Positions 8,696 to 16,343 of a stretch of DNA of 64,000 nt are shown here, piece after piece. The notes under the pieces were generated by a model. It made no database searches and was not told where the DNA came from. It worked only from the letters and a program-made list of their open reading frames with translations. How positions within the stretch are numbered: the first letter of the stretch is position 1; the number at the start of each line of letters is the position of its first letter. A program made the position numbers and the translations under genes. The DNA comes from a virus. The stretch is from IMG/VR virus record IMGVR_UViG_3300042482_000702, positions 75,355-139,354 of that record. One strand, 5' to 3'.

Positions 8696-8986
8696 TTAAT
8701 TTAAAGAAAAAGATGCGAATTGAGTATGGTAAATTAATGATTTAATTTTATCCATATCAACTTCCTCATTTTTAGATTCTTTAAGTTTAACAACAATAGA
8801 GATGAGTTGTTTTTGTGTTAAGGAAACATCTTCACCATTTTCAACATTATCCAATGATTGTTGTTTCACTCTATCATAGAAGTCATCTTTCAATAAGTCC
8901 CCAATTAACTCTATTAAGTCATTGGGGTTCTTATCGAAGAAAGTTATAAATTGATTAATGTAGATTTCAACATCAACATTTTTCAT
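8696..8986 (-). CDS. Hypothetical acidic helical protein, 96 aa
   Basis: Not recognised. The predicted protein is largely alpha-helical and acidic (VDVEIYINQF, LKESKNEEVDMDKIKSL). It lies 22 nt after the LRR gene's neighbour frame and 48 nt before the PcfJ-like gene; the -33 box of that gene's promoter abuts its 3' end. Confidence 0.55.
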   Translation of the reverse strand: MKNVDVEIYINQFITFFDKNPNDLIELIGDLLKDDFYDRVKQQSLDNVENGEDVSLTQKQLISIVVKLKESKNEEVDMDKIKSLIYHTQFASFSLN

Positions 8987-9008
8987 ATCATTATTTTTTA
9001 AAATGGGG

Positions 9009-10388
9009 TTAGGAAACAGTATAAAATCCTGGTTCTTGTTCGCTAAGGTTCTCTAAAACTTTTTCAGGTATTTTAACATTTGGGTTACTACCTCTTAAGT
9101 TAATGAACGCCAAGTCAGGAAGTTCAGAAACACTCTCTGGAATATTCTCTATTTGAGAATTACTTGGTAATGATAAAAATTGTAAATTCTTTAAATTTCC
9201 AATTGATTCCGGTAAACTTTTACAAATGTTTTGTAATAATAACGCTTCAAGATTTACAAATCTACCAATAGAATCCGGAACATCTAAAGCAATATCCTCA
9301 CTGGACTTATTGTTAATTAACAAACGTAATATAGTATCTGGTAAACTTTCAAATAATTCGTCAAACCCATAAAGAGCCACAAACTTACCTGATGAACTAT
9401 CCGGATAATTTACCTCAACAACATCACCACCAGTTTTAACTAAACCTTCAGCAAATTCTTTTTTGAAGTATTCTTTAAGTTCTTTTCCTTCACCATTTAA
9501 GAATTCAACAAGATTTATTTGTCTATCTCTTCTATTCATAAATTGACTAGATGGGAAATGGAATTGGTATCTGTTTTTTGGTAATCCGGTTTTATCACTA
9601 AATTCTGTATCGTTATTTGGTAATACAACATAATATTGTCCACCTTGTTTTAAGTAGTAATCAAAATAAGTTCCATCAAGTTTTGACGTACACCAACTTG
9701 TTTCACCAAACTGGTCCGTAGTATCATAATACCCTCCAAAAAAAGCACCCGCCTCTTTAGCCGGTTGACTCATATCACTAATTGTCACAACAGTCCAACT
9801 TGGACTAACAAAATCAATTTTTGAACCAGGATAAGCAAAAGGATTTTCTTTAGTCAATCTTTCAGCCTTATTTGATTTAGAATCTTTTGTTAATTTAAAA
9901 TCTTCTACAGCAGTATATAATTGCTCAGGAGTTATTTTATTAATATCTCTTAAATCCTCCGGAATTCTTCCTTTAAAACGCTCATGTTTTAATAAATCAA
10001 CACCAAGTTTATCAATGTCTTCTAAAAACATTCTTCTATATTCTTGAGCCACTCTCTTATACTCCGGAGTACCAACTTCAATGTCAGCTCTCTCATCAGT
10101 AAAAGTTGGTCTTATAAAATGTTTTAACATCCATTGAGTATACTTACCAACCTTAACATTATCCATATCTTCTAAAGTAGCACCTTCTTTATCGAAACCT
10201 TGAGGAACTCTAGTTGTTGGGTCAGCGAATATTATTGTTTTTAATGTTTCCAAATCCATAGCACCTTTAGATTGTTTACCTGGTGCCGTTGGTTTTGCCG
10301 TTGCAGATGGTTTAACTAATTTATCGTATAGTATCTGGAAACGAGATTGTTCTGTAATCAAATTTGATAATACTGAGGTTATTTTCAT
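9009..10388 (-). CDS. LRR protein with WCT-type domain and candidate head-targeting N-terminus
   Basis: 459 residues. The N-terminus MKITSVLSNLITEQSRF ends in LITEQ, the same (L/I)xE|Q pattern as several neighbours. Residues about 200-310 carry a module with SWCTSK, then FDYYLKQGGQYYVVLP and YQFHF...QFMNRRDRQI, a pattern I have met in uncharacterised phage proteins. Residues about 380-445 are leucine-rich repeats (LPESIGNLKNLQFLSLPSNS; IPESVSELPDLAFINLRGS). LRRs usually mediate protein-protein binding. The gene has both a host-type promoter (76 nt upstream) and a TATTTATA box (16 nt upstream). An injected effector is one possibility; this is inference. Confidence 0.7.
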   Translation of the reverse strand: MKITSVLSNLITEQSRFQILYDKLVKPSATAKPTAPGKQSKGAMDLETLKTIIFADPTTRVPQGFDKEGATLEDMDNVKVGKYTQWMLKHFIRPTFTDERADIEVGTPEYKRVAQEYRRMFLEDIDKLGVDLLKHERFKGRIPEDLRDINKITPEQLYTAVEDFKLTKDSKSNKAERLTKENPFAYPGSKIDFVSPSWTVVTISDMSQPAKEAGAFFGGYYDTTDQFGETSWCTSKLDGTYFDYYLKQGGQYYVVLPNNDTEFSDKTGLPKNRYQFHFPSSQFMNRRDRQINLVEFLNGEGKELKEYFKKEFAEGLVKTGGDVVEVNYPDSSSGKFVALYGFDELFESLPDTILRLLINNKSSEDIALDVPDSIGRFVNLEALLLQNICKSLPESIGNLKNLQFLSLPSNSQIENIPESVSELPDLAFINLRGSNPNVKIPEKVLENLSEQEPGFYTVS

Positions 10389-10404
10389 TTTAATAGTTTT
10401 TTAT

Positions 10405-10412
10405 TATAAATA
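10405..10412 (-). promoter_or_regulatory. TATTTATA box before the LRR gene
   Basis: TATTTATA on the coding strand with 16 nt to the ATG at 10388. It lies downstream of a host-type promoter for the same gene, which suggests two phases of expression. Confidence 0.45.
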
Positions 10413-10463
10413 TTCGTTTTTTACAAATAATTCATCAAACACCATTACTTTTGTTTGACGGGA

Positions 10464-10494
10464 CAAAGATAATGATAAATTTTAATTATCCAAA
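10464..10494 (-). promoter_or_regulatory. Host-type promoter upstream of the LRR gene
   Basis: TTTG, 19 nt, TATCTTTG on the minus strand, an exact fit to the Bacteroidetes consensus. It is placed between the methylase gene and the LRR gene. Confidence 0.72.
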
Positions 10495-11349
10495 TTAAAT
10501 TTTATAATTCATAATTAAAAGTTCTTCTCCCATTGTTTGTGCCTTACCCTTCTTAGCCGCAGCCGCTTTTGCAAATAATTTTCTCTCCCACTGATATTGA
10601 TTCTCCGGAAACCACACTTGTAATTGGGGAAAATCATAGTAAGATAATGAGAACTTCCCTTGAATACCTTTTAAAGTGTCTGCCAATCTTTCGTGGTCTT
10701 CTCTTCCAAAATCATGATTAGAATAATAACTTCCCTCACCCACAATGTAATATGGGGGGTCAACATAAAAATAACTTGTAGGGCCATCATACTTCTCTAT
10801 AACCGTTTGGAAATCCATATTTTCAATATGTGTTATACTTTCAAATAATTTTTGCCATTCAGGTTTTTTTAATTTATTTTTGAATGATGTGAATTTTGAA
10901 TGGTAATTACCTTTTAAATCTATAAATTTTGATTTAGATGGATTCGCACCTGAAAAAACTTGAGTTAACACATAGACATACTTCGCAGCAATCTCATAAT
11001 TTGGGTCTTCACCAATAATTAAATCGTCTGAATAAATTTCTTTTTGAAACTTATCAAAATTTTCTCCACAAATAGGATTAGTTGGGACGACATTTTTCTC
11101 CTGAACCACCAATTTCTCACATTCTTCTAACAATCGTCTATGATTAACCACACAACGATACAGATTGTGATTGAGGGAATTAAAGTCGTTATAAACCACT
11201 TTTTTTAGATTGGGGTATTCCTCTAACTTCATTCCAAAGAATATCCAAAATTGACCTGAAAATGGTTCACAATATGTCTCAATGTCTTTTGGGATGAATG
11301 GAACTATGAATGTTTGCATCTTACTCTTACCGCCTATATAACTTATCAT
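10495..11349 (-). CDS. dam: Dam-type adenine-N6 DNA methyltransferase (class D12)
   Basis: 284 residues. The N-terminal SAM-binding motif is YIGGKSK (residues 4-10), followed by YCEPFSG in the usual FxGxG position, and the catalytic DPPY motif is at about residue 195 (YFYVDPPYYI). This is the alpha-type order of D12 methylases, which transfer a methyl group to N6 of adenine. Phage Dam enzymes protect DNA from restriction or regulate packaging and expression. It is not next to an endonuclease, so it looks like an orphan methylase. A TATTTATA box lies 13 nt before the ATG, pointing to late expression. Confidence 0.88.
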   Translation of the reverse strand: MISYIGGKSKMQTFIVPFIPKDIETYCEPFSGQFWIFFGMKLEEYPNLKKVVYNDFNSLNHNLYRCVVNHRRLLEECEKLVVQEKNVVPTNPICGENFDKFQKEIYSDDLIIGEDPNYEIAAKYVYVLTQVFSGANPSKSKFIDLKGNYHSKFTSFKNKLKKPEWQKLFESITHIENMDFQTVIEKYDGPTSYFYVDPPYYIVGEGSYYSNHDFGREDHERLADTLKGIQGKFSLSYYDFPQLQVWFPENQYQWERKLFAKAAAAKKGKAQTMGEELLIMNYKI

Positions 11350-11362
11350 AATTTTTGTTTTT

Positions 11363-11370
11363 TATAAATA
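11363..11370 (-). promoter_or_regulatory. TATTTATA box and A-rich leader before the dam-like gene
   Basis: TATTTATA, then 13 nt consisting mostly of A (AAAAACAAAAATT), then ATG at 11349. The A-rich leader resembles those before the genes at 16320 and 4775 and fits translation without a Shine-Dalgarno site, as in Bacteroidetes. Confidence 0.45.
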
Positions 11371-11419
11371 TAAGAAATAAAAAGTGTAAAAGCAAGTTTT
11401 TCTTTTAAAATTTTTCCAC

Positions 11420-11427
11420 TATATTTG
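11420..11427 (+). promoter_or_regulatory. Possible host-type -7 box for the small plus-strand gene
   Basis: TATATTTG matches TAnnTTTG, 21 nt before the ATG at 11449. No TTTG was found at the right distance upstream, so this is a weaker candidate. Confidence 0.4.
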
Positions 11428-11448
11428 ATATAAATTAATATTATTTAT

Positions 11449-11667
11449 ATGGAAGCAATAGAAGCACAAATTATCGAAGAAAAAGACATTAAAACAACAG
11501 AAAAAATTAATCAAAATACAAAGGGTGAAAAAGCAGGTTGTAAATCTTGCAAAAAGAAAGGAATATCAAACACCGATTGGCTTATGATATTCCTTTCATC
11601 TTATATTTTATTCTCATCAGTTTATGGTACAATAAAATTGATTAAAGAACTTATGTTGTTATTCTAA
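11449..11667 (+). CDS. Small single-pass membrane protein, 72 aa
   Basis: A hydrophilic N-terminal half with a short Cys pair (CKSCKKKG, about residues 31-38) is followed by one membrane segment (LMIFLSSYILFSSVYGTIKL, about 45-66). It is transcribed opposite to its neighbours and ends 2 nt from the stop of dnaJ. No family is recognised. The clear membrane segment, a plausible promoter and the small convergent gap support a real gene. Confidence 0.6.
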   Translation: MEAIEAQIIEEKDIKTTEKINQNTKGEKAGCKSCKKKGISNTDWLMIFLSSYILFSSVYGTIKLIKELMLLF

Positions 11668-11669
11668 AA

Positions 11670-12596
11670 TTACCTACGAGAGAACTTAACATTTAATTTT
11701 ATAAACAAATCCCCAACATTATTAAACCCTTTGGATTTAACTCTAAGGGGTTTTGTTGTGTCAAAGTCAATCGGTAATTTAACCGATATATTTCCTTTTG
11801 GATGGTTAACATCTAACGTGTCTTTCTTTAACGATTCTAAATCAAAGAAAGCGTTATATATTAAATCATTTCCAAGTTTTTCAAAGTTATTTTCAGGCGA
11901 AACTTTAATTCTTAAAACTAAATTCCCATAAATACCATTATGGAAATCACCTTTACCTTGTAATCTTAAAAATTGACCATCATCAACACCGTGAGGTAAT
12001 TTAATAGATAAGTTCTCAGTTGAACTTTTAGTGGTCTCCCCATTACAAGACCCACAAACTCTTGAATATGAGAACCCTTTTCCATTACAAGAATAACAAA
12101 CTTGTCTCACCATCTGAATAAACATTCCAGTCCCAATTCTTTGGATTGTGAACCCTTCTCCTCTACAAACATTACAAGTTACTCTGTCACCCCCATTACC
12201 ATTACAATCACCACATTTATGTTTTCTTTGATAAGTTATTGTTTTATCAGAACCATTATAACTTTCTAAAGCCCCCACCACAACTTCAATTACTTTATCC
12301 GGAACTGATGGTTGTCTTTGAGAGTGCATATTATTAAACATATCTTCAAATGGGTTTCCACCACCACCAAAAGGATTAAAACCACCACCACCAAAAGGAT
12401 TTGACCTTTGATTATCGTATTGTTGACGTTTATCGTTATCACCAATCGTATCAAACGCTTCAGAAATTTCTTTAAACTTATTCTCATCCCCACCTTTATC
12501 CGGATGATGTTCTACCGCCAATTTTCTATAGGATTTTTTAATCTCTTCTTGGGTAGCTGTTTCATTAACCCCTAATGTCTCATAAAAATTTTTCAT
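11670..12596 (-). CDS. dnaJ: DnaJ-type co-chaperone
   Basis: 308 residues. The J domain (1-65) has HPD at 31-33 in VEHHPDKGG, followed by a Gly/Phe-rich region (NPFGGGGFNPF) and a zinc domain at about 127-185 with four CxxCxGxG-type repeats (CGDCNGNG, CNVCRGEG, CYSCNGKG, CGSCNGE). The C-terminal substrate-binding part is shorter than in bacterial DnaJ (about 370 residues). DnaJ stimulates DnaK ATPase and delivers clients. A phage copy probably redirects host DnaK to phage assembly or replication complexes; this is inferred. Confidence 0.92.
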   Translation of the reverse strand: MKNFYETLGVNETATQEEIKKSYRKLAVEHHPDKGGDENKFKEISEAFDTIGDNDKRQQYDNQRSNPFGGGGFNPFGGGGNPFEDMFNNMHSQRQPSVPDKVIEVVVGALESYNGSDKTITYQRKHKCGDCNGNGGDRVTCNVCRGEGFTIQRIGTGMFIQMVRQVCYSCNGKGFSYSRVCGSCNGETTKSSTENLSIKLPHGVDDGQFLRLQGKGDFHNGIYGNLVLRIKVSPENNFEKLGNDLIYNAFFDLESLKKDTLDVNHPKGNISVKLPIDFDTTKPLRVKSKGFNNVGDLFIKLNVKFSRR

Positions 12597-12650
12597 ACTT
12601 ATTTACTTATATTTAATTTAAAACTAATCTATTTAATAACAACTATCAAC

Positions 12651-13292
12651 ATGAATTACTTAATTGTTCTATTCAAAAATAAAATAAAAAAGAAAATAAT
12701 CAATAAATTTAAGACACATAAAAAGTCAGATGATTTATTTATTATCTTATCTAATCAAAGTAATGATGTTATTTTTGAAAAAAAGTATATAAATGGGGAT
12801 GAATGTAGTTATGAATTAGCAATATTGGAAAAGTCCCCCGATACATTTCTTCCTGTATATTTAAAAGATGAGTTAGGTCGACAAATTAAAGTTAATTTAG
12901 ACGATGGTGATTATACAATAACAAAAATAATAACCTATAAAATTGAGGAGACTTTATTAGACGTTATTTTAAATAAAAAAATAAACTCTCATGAGTTTAT
13001 TAAATTGTATTTAGACCCAGTGGGGTTTAAATTAATGTCAAAACTAAATAATAAAATTATTGTCCAGAATGACGATAAAGTTAATTTATTCATTTTAAAA
13101 AATGAGTATGATTCTTCTCGTTTTATAGAATCCATTTCAAATAAATTTATGTCAGAAAAAAGAATGGATTGCATGTTCATTAAAGATTGTTCTACACCCC
13201 AAAAAAAATCCCTGTATAATTTATTAATTAATCAGGGGTTTTCAAAAGACTACCTTCTTCGGTATTCAACAACTCATCCAGTAAAAAGATGA
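12651..13292 (+). CDS. Hypothetical protein, 213 aa
   Basis: Not recognised. The N-terminus is strongly basic (FKNKIKKKIINKFKTHKKSD), followed by a beta-rich middle and a helical end. It is on the plus strand, divergent from dnaJ with 54 nt between the starts, and its last 65 nt overlap the 3' end of the minus-strand gene at 13228. Codon use and length argue for a real gene. The basic N-terminus could bind nucleic acid; not shown. Confidence 0.65.
   Translation: MNYLIVLFKNKIKKKIINKFKTHKKSDDLFIILSNQSNDVIFEKKYINGDECSYELAILEKSPDTFLPVYLKDELGRQIKVNLDDGDYTITKIITYKIEETLLDVILNKKINSHEFIKLYLDPVGFKLMSKLNNKIIVQNDDKVNLFILKNEYDSSRFIESISNKFMSEKRMDCMFIKDCSTPQKKSLYNLLINQGFSKDYLLRYSTTHPVKR
13205..13242 (-). 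terminator. Terminator for the 14228-13228 gene run
   Basis: On the minus strand a hairpin with arms CCCTG/CAGGG (5 bp core, then one mismatch and an AT extension) is followed by eight Ts. It lies inside the 3' end of the plus-strand 213-residue gene and overlaps the stop of the 88-residue gene. Confidence 0.5.
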
Positions 13293-13494
13293 ATTCAGTA
13301 TTTGAGATATCAATTTTAAATTGTTTATAATTTCTATCTACATCTCTGAAGTTTTTTTGAACTGTTTTATAATCCTTTTCTTTAAGTTCAAAAGCTATCA
13401 TACATTTCCCGTCAGGGAATAAACTTTCAATAGCATCCGAAATTATTGCTAACTTTTGAATTATTCCATCAACACTTTTTTTATTCTCATCCAT
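13228..13494 (-). CDS. Hypothetical protein, 88 aa
   Basis: Not recognised. Mixed alpha/beta, charged (FELKEKDYKTVQKNFRDVDR). Its start overlaps the end of the upstream 63-residue gene by 34 nt, so these are translationally linked. Last gene of a run that starts at 14228. Confidence 0.5.
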   Translation of the reverse strand: MDENKKSVDGIIQKLAIISDAIESLFPDGKCMIAFELKEKDYKTVQKNFRDVDRNYKQFKIDISNTEFIFLLDELLNTEEGSLLKTPD

Positions 13495-13652
13495 AAGGTT
13501 AGTTTTTCCGGTATTATTTGTTTTGGAAGAATATCCTCCTTTTTAATTTTAACAATGTCATTGATTAATCTTGATTTTTCATTATCTAAATTAATTTCAT
13601 CTTTTTTAAGTTCATTCTGATACCACTCTAGGTGTTTCAAGCTCTTCTTCAT
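13461..13652 (-). CDS. Small coiled-coil protein, 63 aa
   Basis: The sequence is almost all helical with charged heptads (LEWYQNELKKDEINLDNEKS). It overlaps both neighbours (34 and 41 nt) in a compact run. No family is recognised. Gene status rests on position in the run and the clear helical pattern. Confidence 0.5.
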   Translation of the reverse strand: MKKSLKHLEWYQNELKKDEINLDNEKSRLINDIVKIKKEDILPKQIIPEKLTLWMRIKKVLME

Positions 13653-14040
13653 TGTCTTCTAATTCAATTTTATCAGTTTTTATATTAAATTTTAATTTTT
13701 TTAAATTATTCAAATTTTGTTTTTCAAAAATAGTTTTTAACTCATCAACTTTATATTGGAAGAGCTTATCTTTTTCTTCTCTGTCCAAATTATACTTAAT
13801 AATGTTTCGTAAATTCTCTGAAGTCTTTTCAATATTATCTTCATTTATTTCACTAACAAACGAAAAAAATCTATGGTCCGGTACTTTACTCTCTTGTTCC
13901 ATTAATTTGTCTTCCTCAACATATTTTTTAGGTAATTTCCAATCCATAGGAAACGCAACATCAAAACTTAAATATTTTTCAATTTTTCTAACTGATTGTA
14001 GATAAGGAAATAATGTTGAAAATTCTTTATATAAACTCAT
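13612..14040 (-). CDS. Hypothetical protein, 142 aa
   Basis: ATG at 14040 (MSLYKEFSTLFPYLQSVRKI) is chosen because it sits 2 nt after the stop of the preceding gene; a longer frame from 14070 would overlap it. Not recognised. The C-terminal third is acidic and helical (KIELEDNEEELETPRV). Confidence 0.6.
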   Translation of the reverse strand: MSLYKEFSTLFPYLQSVRKIEKYLSFDVAFPMDWKLPKKYVEEDKLMEQESKVPDHRFFSFVSEINEDNIEKTSENLRNIIKYNLDREEKDKLFQYKVDELKTIFEKQNLNNLKKLKFNIKTDKIELEDNEEELETPRVVSE

Positions 14041-14042
14041 AA

Positions 14043-14228
14043 TTAATATTTTATAATATAGGTTAAACAATAGGATATTGCTAATCCCAAATAGATAAGT
14101 TCCCCATTATACAATAAAAACCTTTTTGGTGGATTTGATATTAGGGAACCTATTAATCTAGTCACCGTCCTTAGAACGGTTAAGACTGAAAAGATAAATA
14201 TAAACAATAAAATTGTTTTAATATCCAT
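14043..14228 (-). CDS. Small membrane protein, 61 aa
   Basis: Two hydrophobic segments: residues about 4-20 (TILLFIFIFSVLTVLRT) and 44-60 (LIYLGLAISYCLTYII). It is the second gene of the run after the histone-like gene (2 nt gap). No family is recognised; a holin-like role is possible but there is no evidence beyond topology. Confidence 0.6.
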   Translation of the reverse strand: MDIKTILLFIFIFSVLTVLRTVTRLIGSLISNPPKRFLLYNGELIYLGLAISYCLTYIIKY

Positions 14229-14230
14229 AA

Positions 14231-14407
14231 CTATTCGTCTTTTTTTCTTTCAGATAAAATTTCTTTTCGTAAAGTGTCTAAAGATTTTTTTAAATCTTGA
14301 GATAATTTTCTAGCTCTAGTGCCAGCACTTTTATTACCTGCGAAGAATTTTGTAGCATCCACTGATAATTCTTCAGTTAAAGCCTTAATTTGTTCTAATG
14401 TTTCCAT
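14231..14407 (-). CDS. Hc1-like histone H1-type protein, 58 aa
   Basis: ATG at 14407, stop TAG at 14231-14233. The sequence (METLEQIKALTEELSVDATK, then FFAGNKSAGTRARKLSQDLK) matches the short Hc1-type 'histone H1-like' proteins widely found in Bacteroidetes: a first helix ending DATKF, the Gly-Asn-Lys-x-Ala-Gly-Thr-Arg motif, then a basic helix. Those proteins are thought to bind DNA. In a phage it could compact DNA or affect host nucleoid. The match is from memory of the family, not a search. Confidence 0.75.
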   Translation of the reverse strand: METLEQIKALTEELSVDATKFFAGNKSAGTRARKLSQDLKKSLDTLRKEILSERKKDE

Positions 14408-14488
14408 GTCAAAGTTTGTTAATAATTTATTTTTATTTCTTTAAAAGTAAATTTATTTATACCATTGTAAACACTATATAGACTTTTT
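14408..14488. other. Short AT-rich gap without a gene
   Basis: About 80 nt between the histone-like gene and the 155-residue gene. It contains TATAAATA on the minus strand at 14454-14461, 46 nt before the ATG at 14407; this is the opposite orientation of the TATTTATA box seen elsewhere, so I do not call it a promoter. Confidence 0.3.
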
Positions 14489-14956
14489 TTATGTTTTGAG
14501 ACTATTATTCAATACTTTGTATATCATTAAAATCATCTCTAAATCAGATTTTGTAAATGTCTTATCTAAATTAAATAAATCAGTAAAAAATTCACCCACT
14601 GAAAGTCTAACTTTTTCCTCCTTTTGATGATAAAAAACGTCATCAAAAAAGGATTCAAAATAATCGTAATGACTTCCTTTAAGATGGAAATTAATATTTT
14701 CTTTTTTAAAATTTTCAATTGTTTTTTTCCAACACCAATCAAAATGATTTAAATTATCTTTATCAGACAAAATTATTTTTGTTTCGTTGGAAATGGTATT
14801 TTGACCTAAATAGGTTTGTAGAATTAAAGAGTTAAGTGAGTGAGAAAAGTCCGAATATAGTTCTAATTTTTCGGGAATAACATTGTTAACCCTAAACCAG
14901 ACTTCTACATCTTCGGGGGACATTGGCTTTGTTATATAGTTAAAAAAATTCTCCAT
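14489..14956 (-). CDS. Hypothetical protein, 155 aa
   Basis: Not recognised. Starts MENFFNYITKPMSPEDVEVW; helical with several aromatic residues and no membrane segment. The ATG lies inside the 3' arm of a hairpin that also serves as a terminator for the upstream gene, so expression may be tied to termination there. Confidence 0.6.
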   Translation of the reverse strand: MENFFNYITKPMSPEDVEVWFRVNNVIPEKLELYSDFSHSLNSLILQTYLGQNTISNETKIILSDKDNLNHFDWCWKKTIENFKKENINFHLKGSHYDYFESFFDDVFYHQKEEKVRLSVGEFFTDLFNLDKTFTKSDLEMILMIYKVLNNSLKT

Positions 14957-14975
14957 AGAGTTAGTCTATGGAGAA
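14949..14975 (-). terminator. Terminator hairpin that includes the next gene's start codon
   Basis: An 11-bp perfect stem (TTCTCCATAGA/TCTATGGAGAA) with a 5-nt loop, followed on the minus strand by a run of seven Ts. It ends the transcript of the gene stopping at 15004. The ATG of the gene starting at 14956 is inside the stem, and the T run is its codons 4-5. Confidence 0.7.
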
Positions 14976-15003
14976 ATTATAATTCATTTTATTTTTTTGT
15001 AAA

Positions 15004-16320
15004 TTATTGAGTCTTACCTTTGTAAGTAATCAGTGATTTCATTCTATCAAACTCTTCTGATATTTGTTTTGATTGTTTAGGTTCTAACGACTCTAATTTA
15101 GCCATCAATTTAGACCCTTCATCTTCACCAGCATTGTCATTAACAGTTGGTTGTGGAGCCTTATTGTAAGCTTTCTTTTTAATTTGCCCTAATATATTCT
15201 TCTTTCTGATGGTATTACGTTTTTTATTAACATCAGATTCTCCAGTGTTAGCCCATTCCGGATTATTACCTGTTCTTGAAGAACCCTCGATATTGTCTGT
15301 AATCCATTCTTCATTTGGATTTATTTCATCATACACTAAATTTTCTTGACCCGCAGCTGTTAAATTATCTGTGTATTCTTCAACAGCTCCTGATGGGATA
15401 TAAGCCTTTTTACTCATTTTAGATAACTCACCATTTCCTTTTGGGAATATTTTAGGTTCTGTCGAGTACTCACCTTTAGAACCATCCTTTAAATATTCTG
15501 TCATTTTTTTAGTAACAGATTTAAGATAATCATCATTTTCTTTACCTGATTTTTTATGAACTTGAATTTGTTTATCCAAACCTTTAGGTGTTCCCATTGA
15601 TTTAATATTTTTTTCTTTACTTTGTTCCATAATAACTTTTTCAATTAACTCAATCATTTGATTTTCTGTTAATTTAACAGACTCTTTCTGTTCACCACTT
15701 TTTTTCTTAAATTCTTTAGTTTCTTTTGGAATTGATTTTTCGTCAGATTCTCCCATCTCTAATTTTTTGTTTCTTCTTAACATTTTAAAATCTTCAGTAT
15801 CTAATCTATTGTTTTTATTTTTATCTAAAACTCTTTGATTCCCTTTTAAAGATTCTCCCATTTCCGATTTTTTACTTTTTCTCAACATTTTAAAATCTTC
15901 AGTATCTAACCTATTGTTTTTATTTTTATCTAAAACTTTTTGATTTCCTTTTAAAGATTCGTTAACCTCTGTTCCACAAAATTTCTCAATTCTATCTTTA
16001 GGGGCGTTGTTTTCTTTATGCCATTTACAAGCTTCTTCATCATAATCATAATTACCGTCAGATTCACCATCACCTTCTTCTTCTTCAATATAGTCAAAAG
16101 ATTGGCTTTTTGGAAATTTCTTTGAGACATCGGAAATTCCTTCACCGCACTCTGAACATTCTCCTTCATACATCATTCCACCACACTCACAAATATTAGA
16201 TTCTTTCTCATCCATACTAGTTTTTATTTTAGAGACTAAATTATCAGCTCTTTCTTCTAAAGTTTCATTTAAAATTTTAGACACTAAATTTTCTAAATAA
16301 GTCGTATTTAATTTTTTCAT
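15004..16320 (-). CDS. Candidate prohead/internal protein with EF-hand-like repeats, 438 aa
   Basis: The N-terminus (MKKLNTTYLENLVSKILNE|T) carries the (L/I)xE pattern seen in neighbouring candidate head proteins, and a second copy of the peptide lies inside (KLTENQMIELIEKVIMEQ). A Cys-rich segment CECGGMMYEGECSECG (about 45-60) looks like a zinc ribbon. Two copies of an EF-hand/dockerin-like loop (LDKNKNNRLDTEDFKML, about 127-140 and 163-176) follow in a duplicated block. The rest is highly charged and low in hydrophobic residues, as in scaffold or internal head proteins. A TATTTATA box lies 13 nt upstream. The exact role is unknown. Confidence 0.6.
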   Translation of the reverse strand: MKKLNTTYLENLVSKILNETLEERADNLVSKIKTSMDEKESNICECGGMMYEGECSECGEGISDVSKKFPKSQSFDYIEEEEGDGESDGNYDYDEEACKWHKENNAPKDRIEKFCGTEVNESLKGNQKVLDKNKNNRLDTEDFKMLRKSKKSEMGESLKGNQRVLDKNKNNRLDTEDFKMLRRNKKLEMGESDEKSIPKETKEFKKKSGEQKESVKLTENQMIELIEKVIMEQSKEKNIKSMGTPKGLDKQIQVHKKSGKENDDYLKSVTKKMTEYLKDGSKGEYSTEPKIFPKGNGELSKMSKKAYIPSGAVEEYTDNLTAAGQENLVYDEINPNEEWITDNIEGSSRTGNNPEWANTGESDVNKKRNTIRKKNILGQIKKKAYNKAPQPTVNDNAGEDEGSKLMAKLESLEPKQSKQISEEFDRMKSLITYKGKTQ

Positions 16321-16333
16321 TTTTTGTTTTTAT

Positions 16334-16341
16334 TATAAATA
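16334..16341 (-). promoter_or_regulatory. TATTTATA box before the 438-aa gene
   Basis: TATTTATA, 13 nt including AAAAACAAAAA, then ATG at 16320. The layout is nearly the same as at 11363. Confidence 0.45.
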
Positions 16342-16343
16342 TA

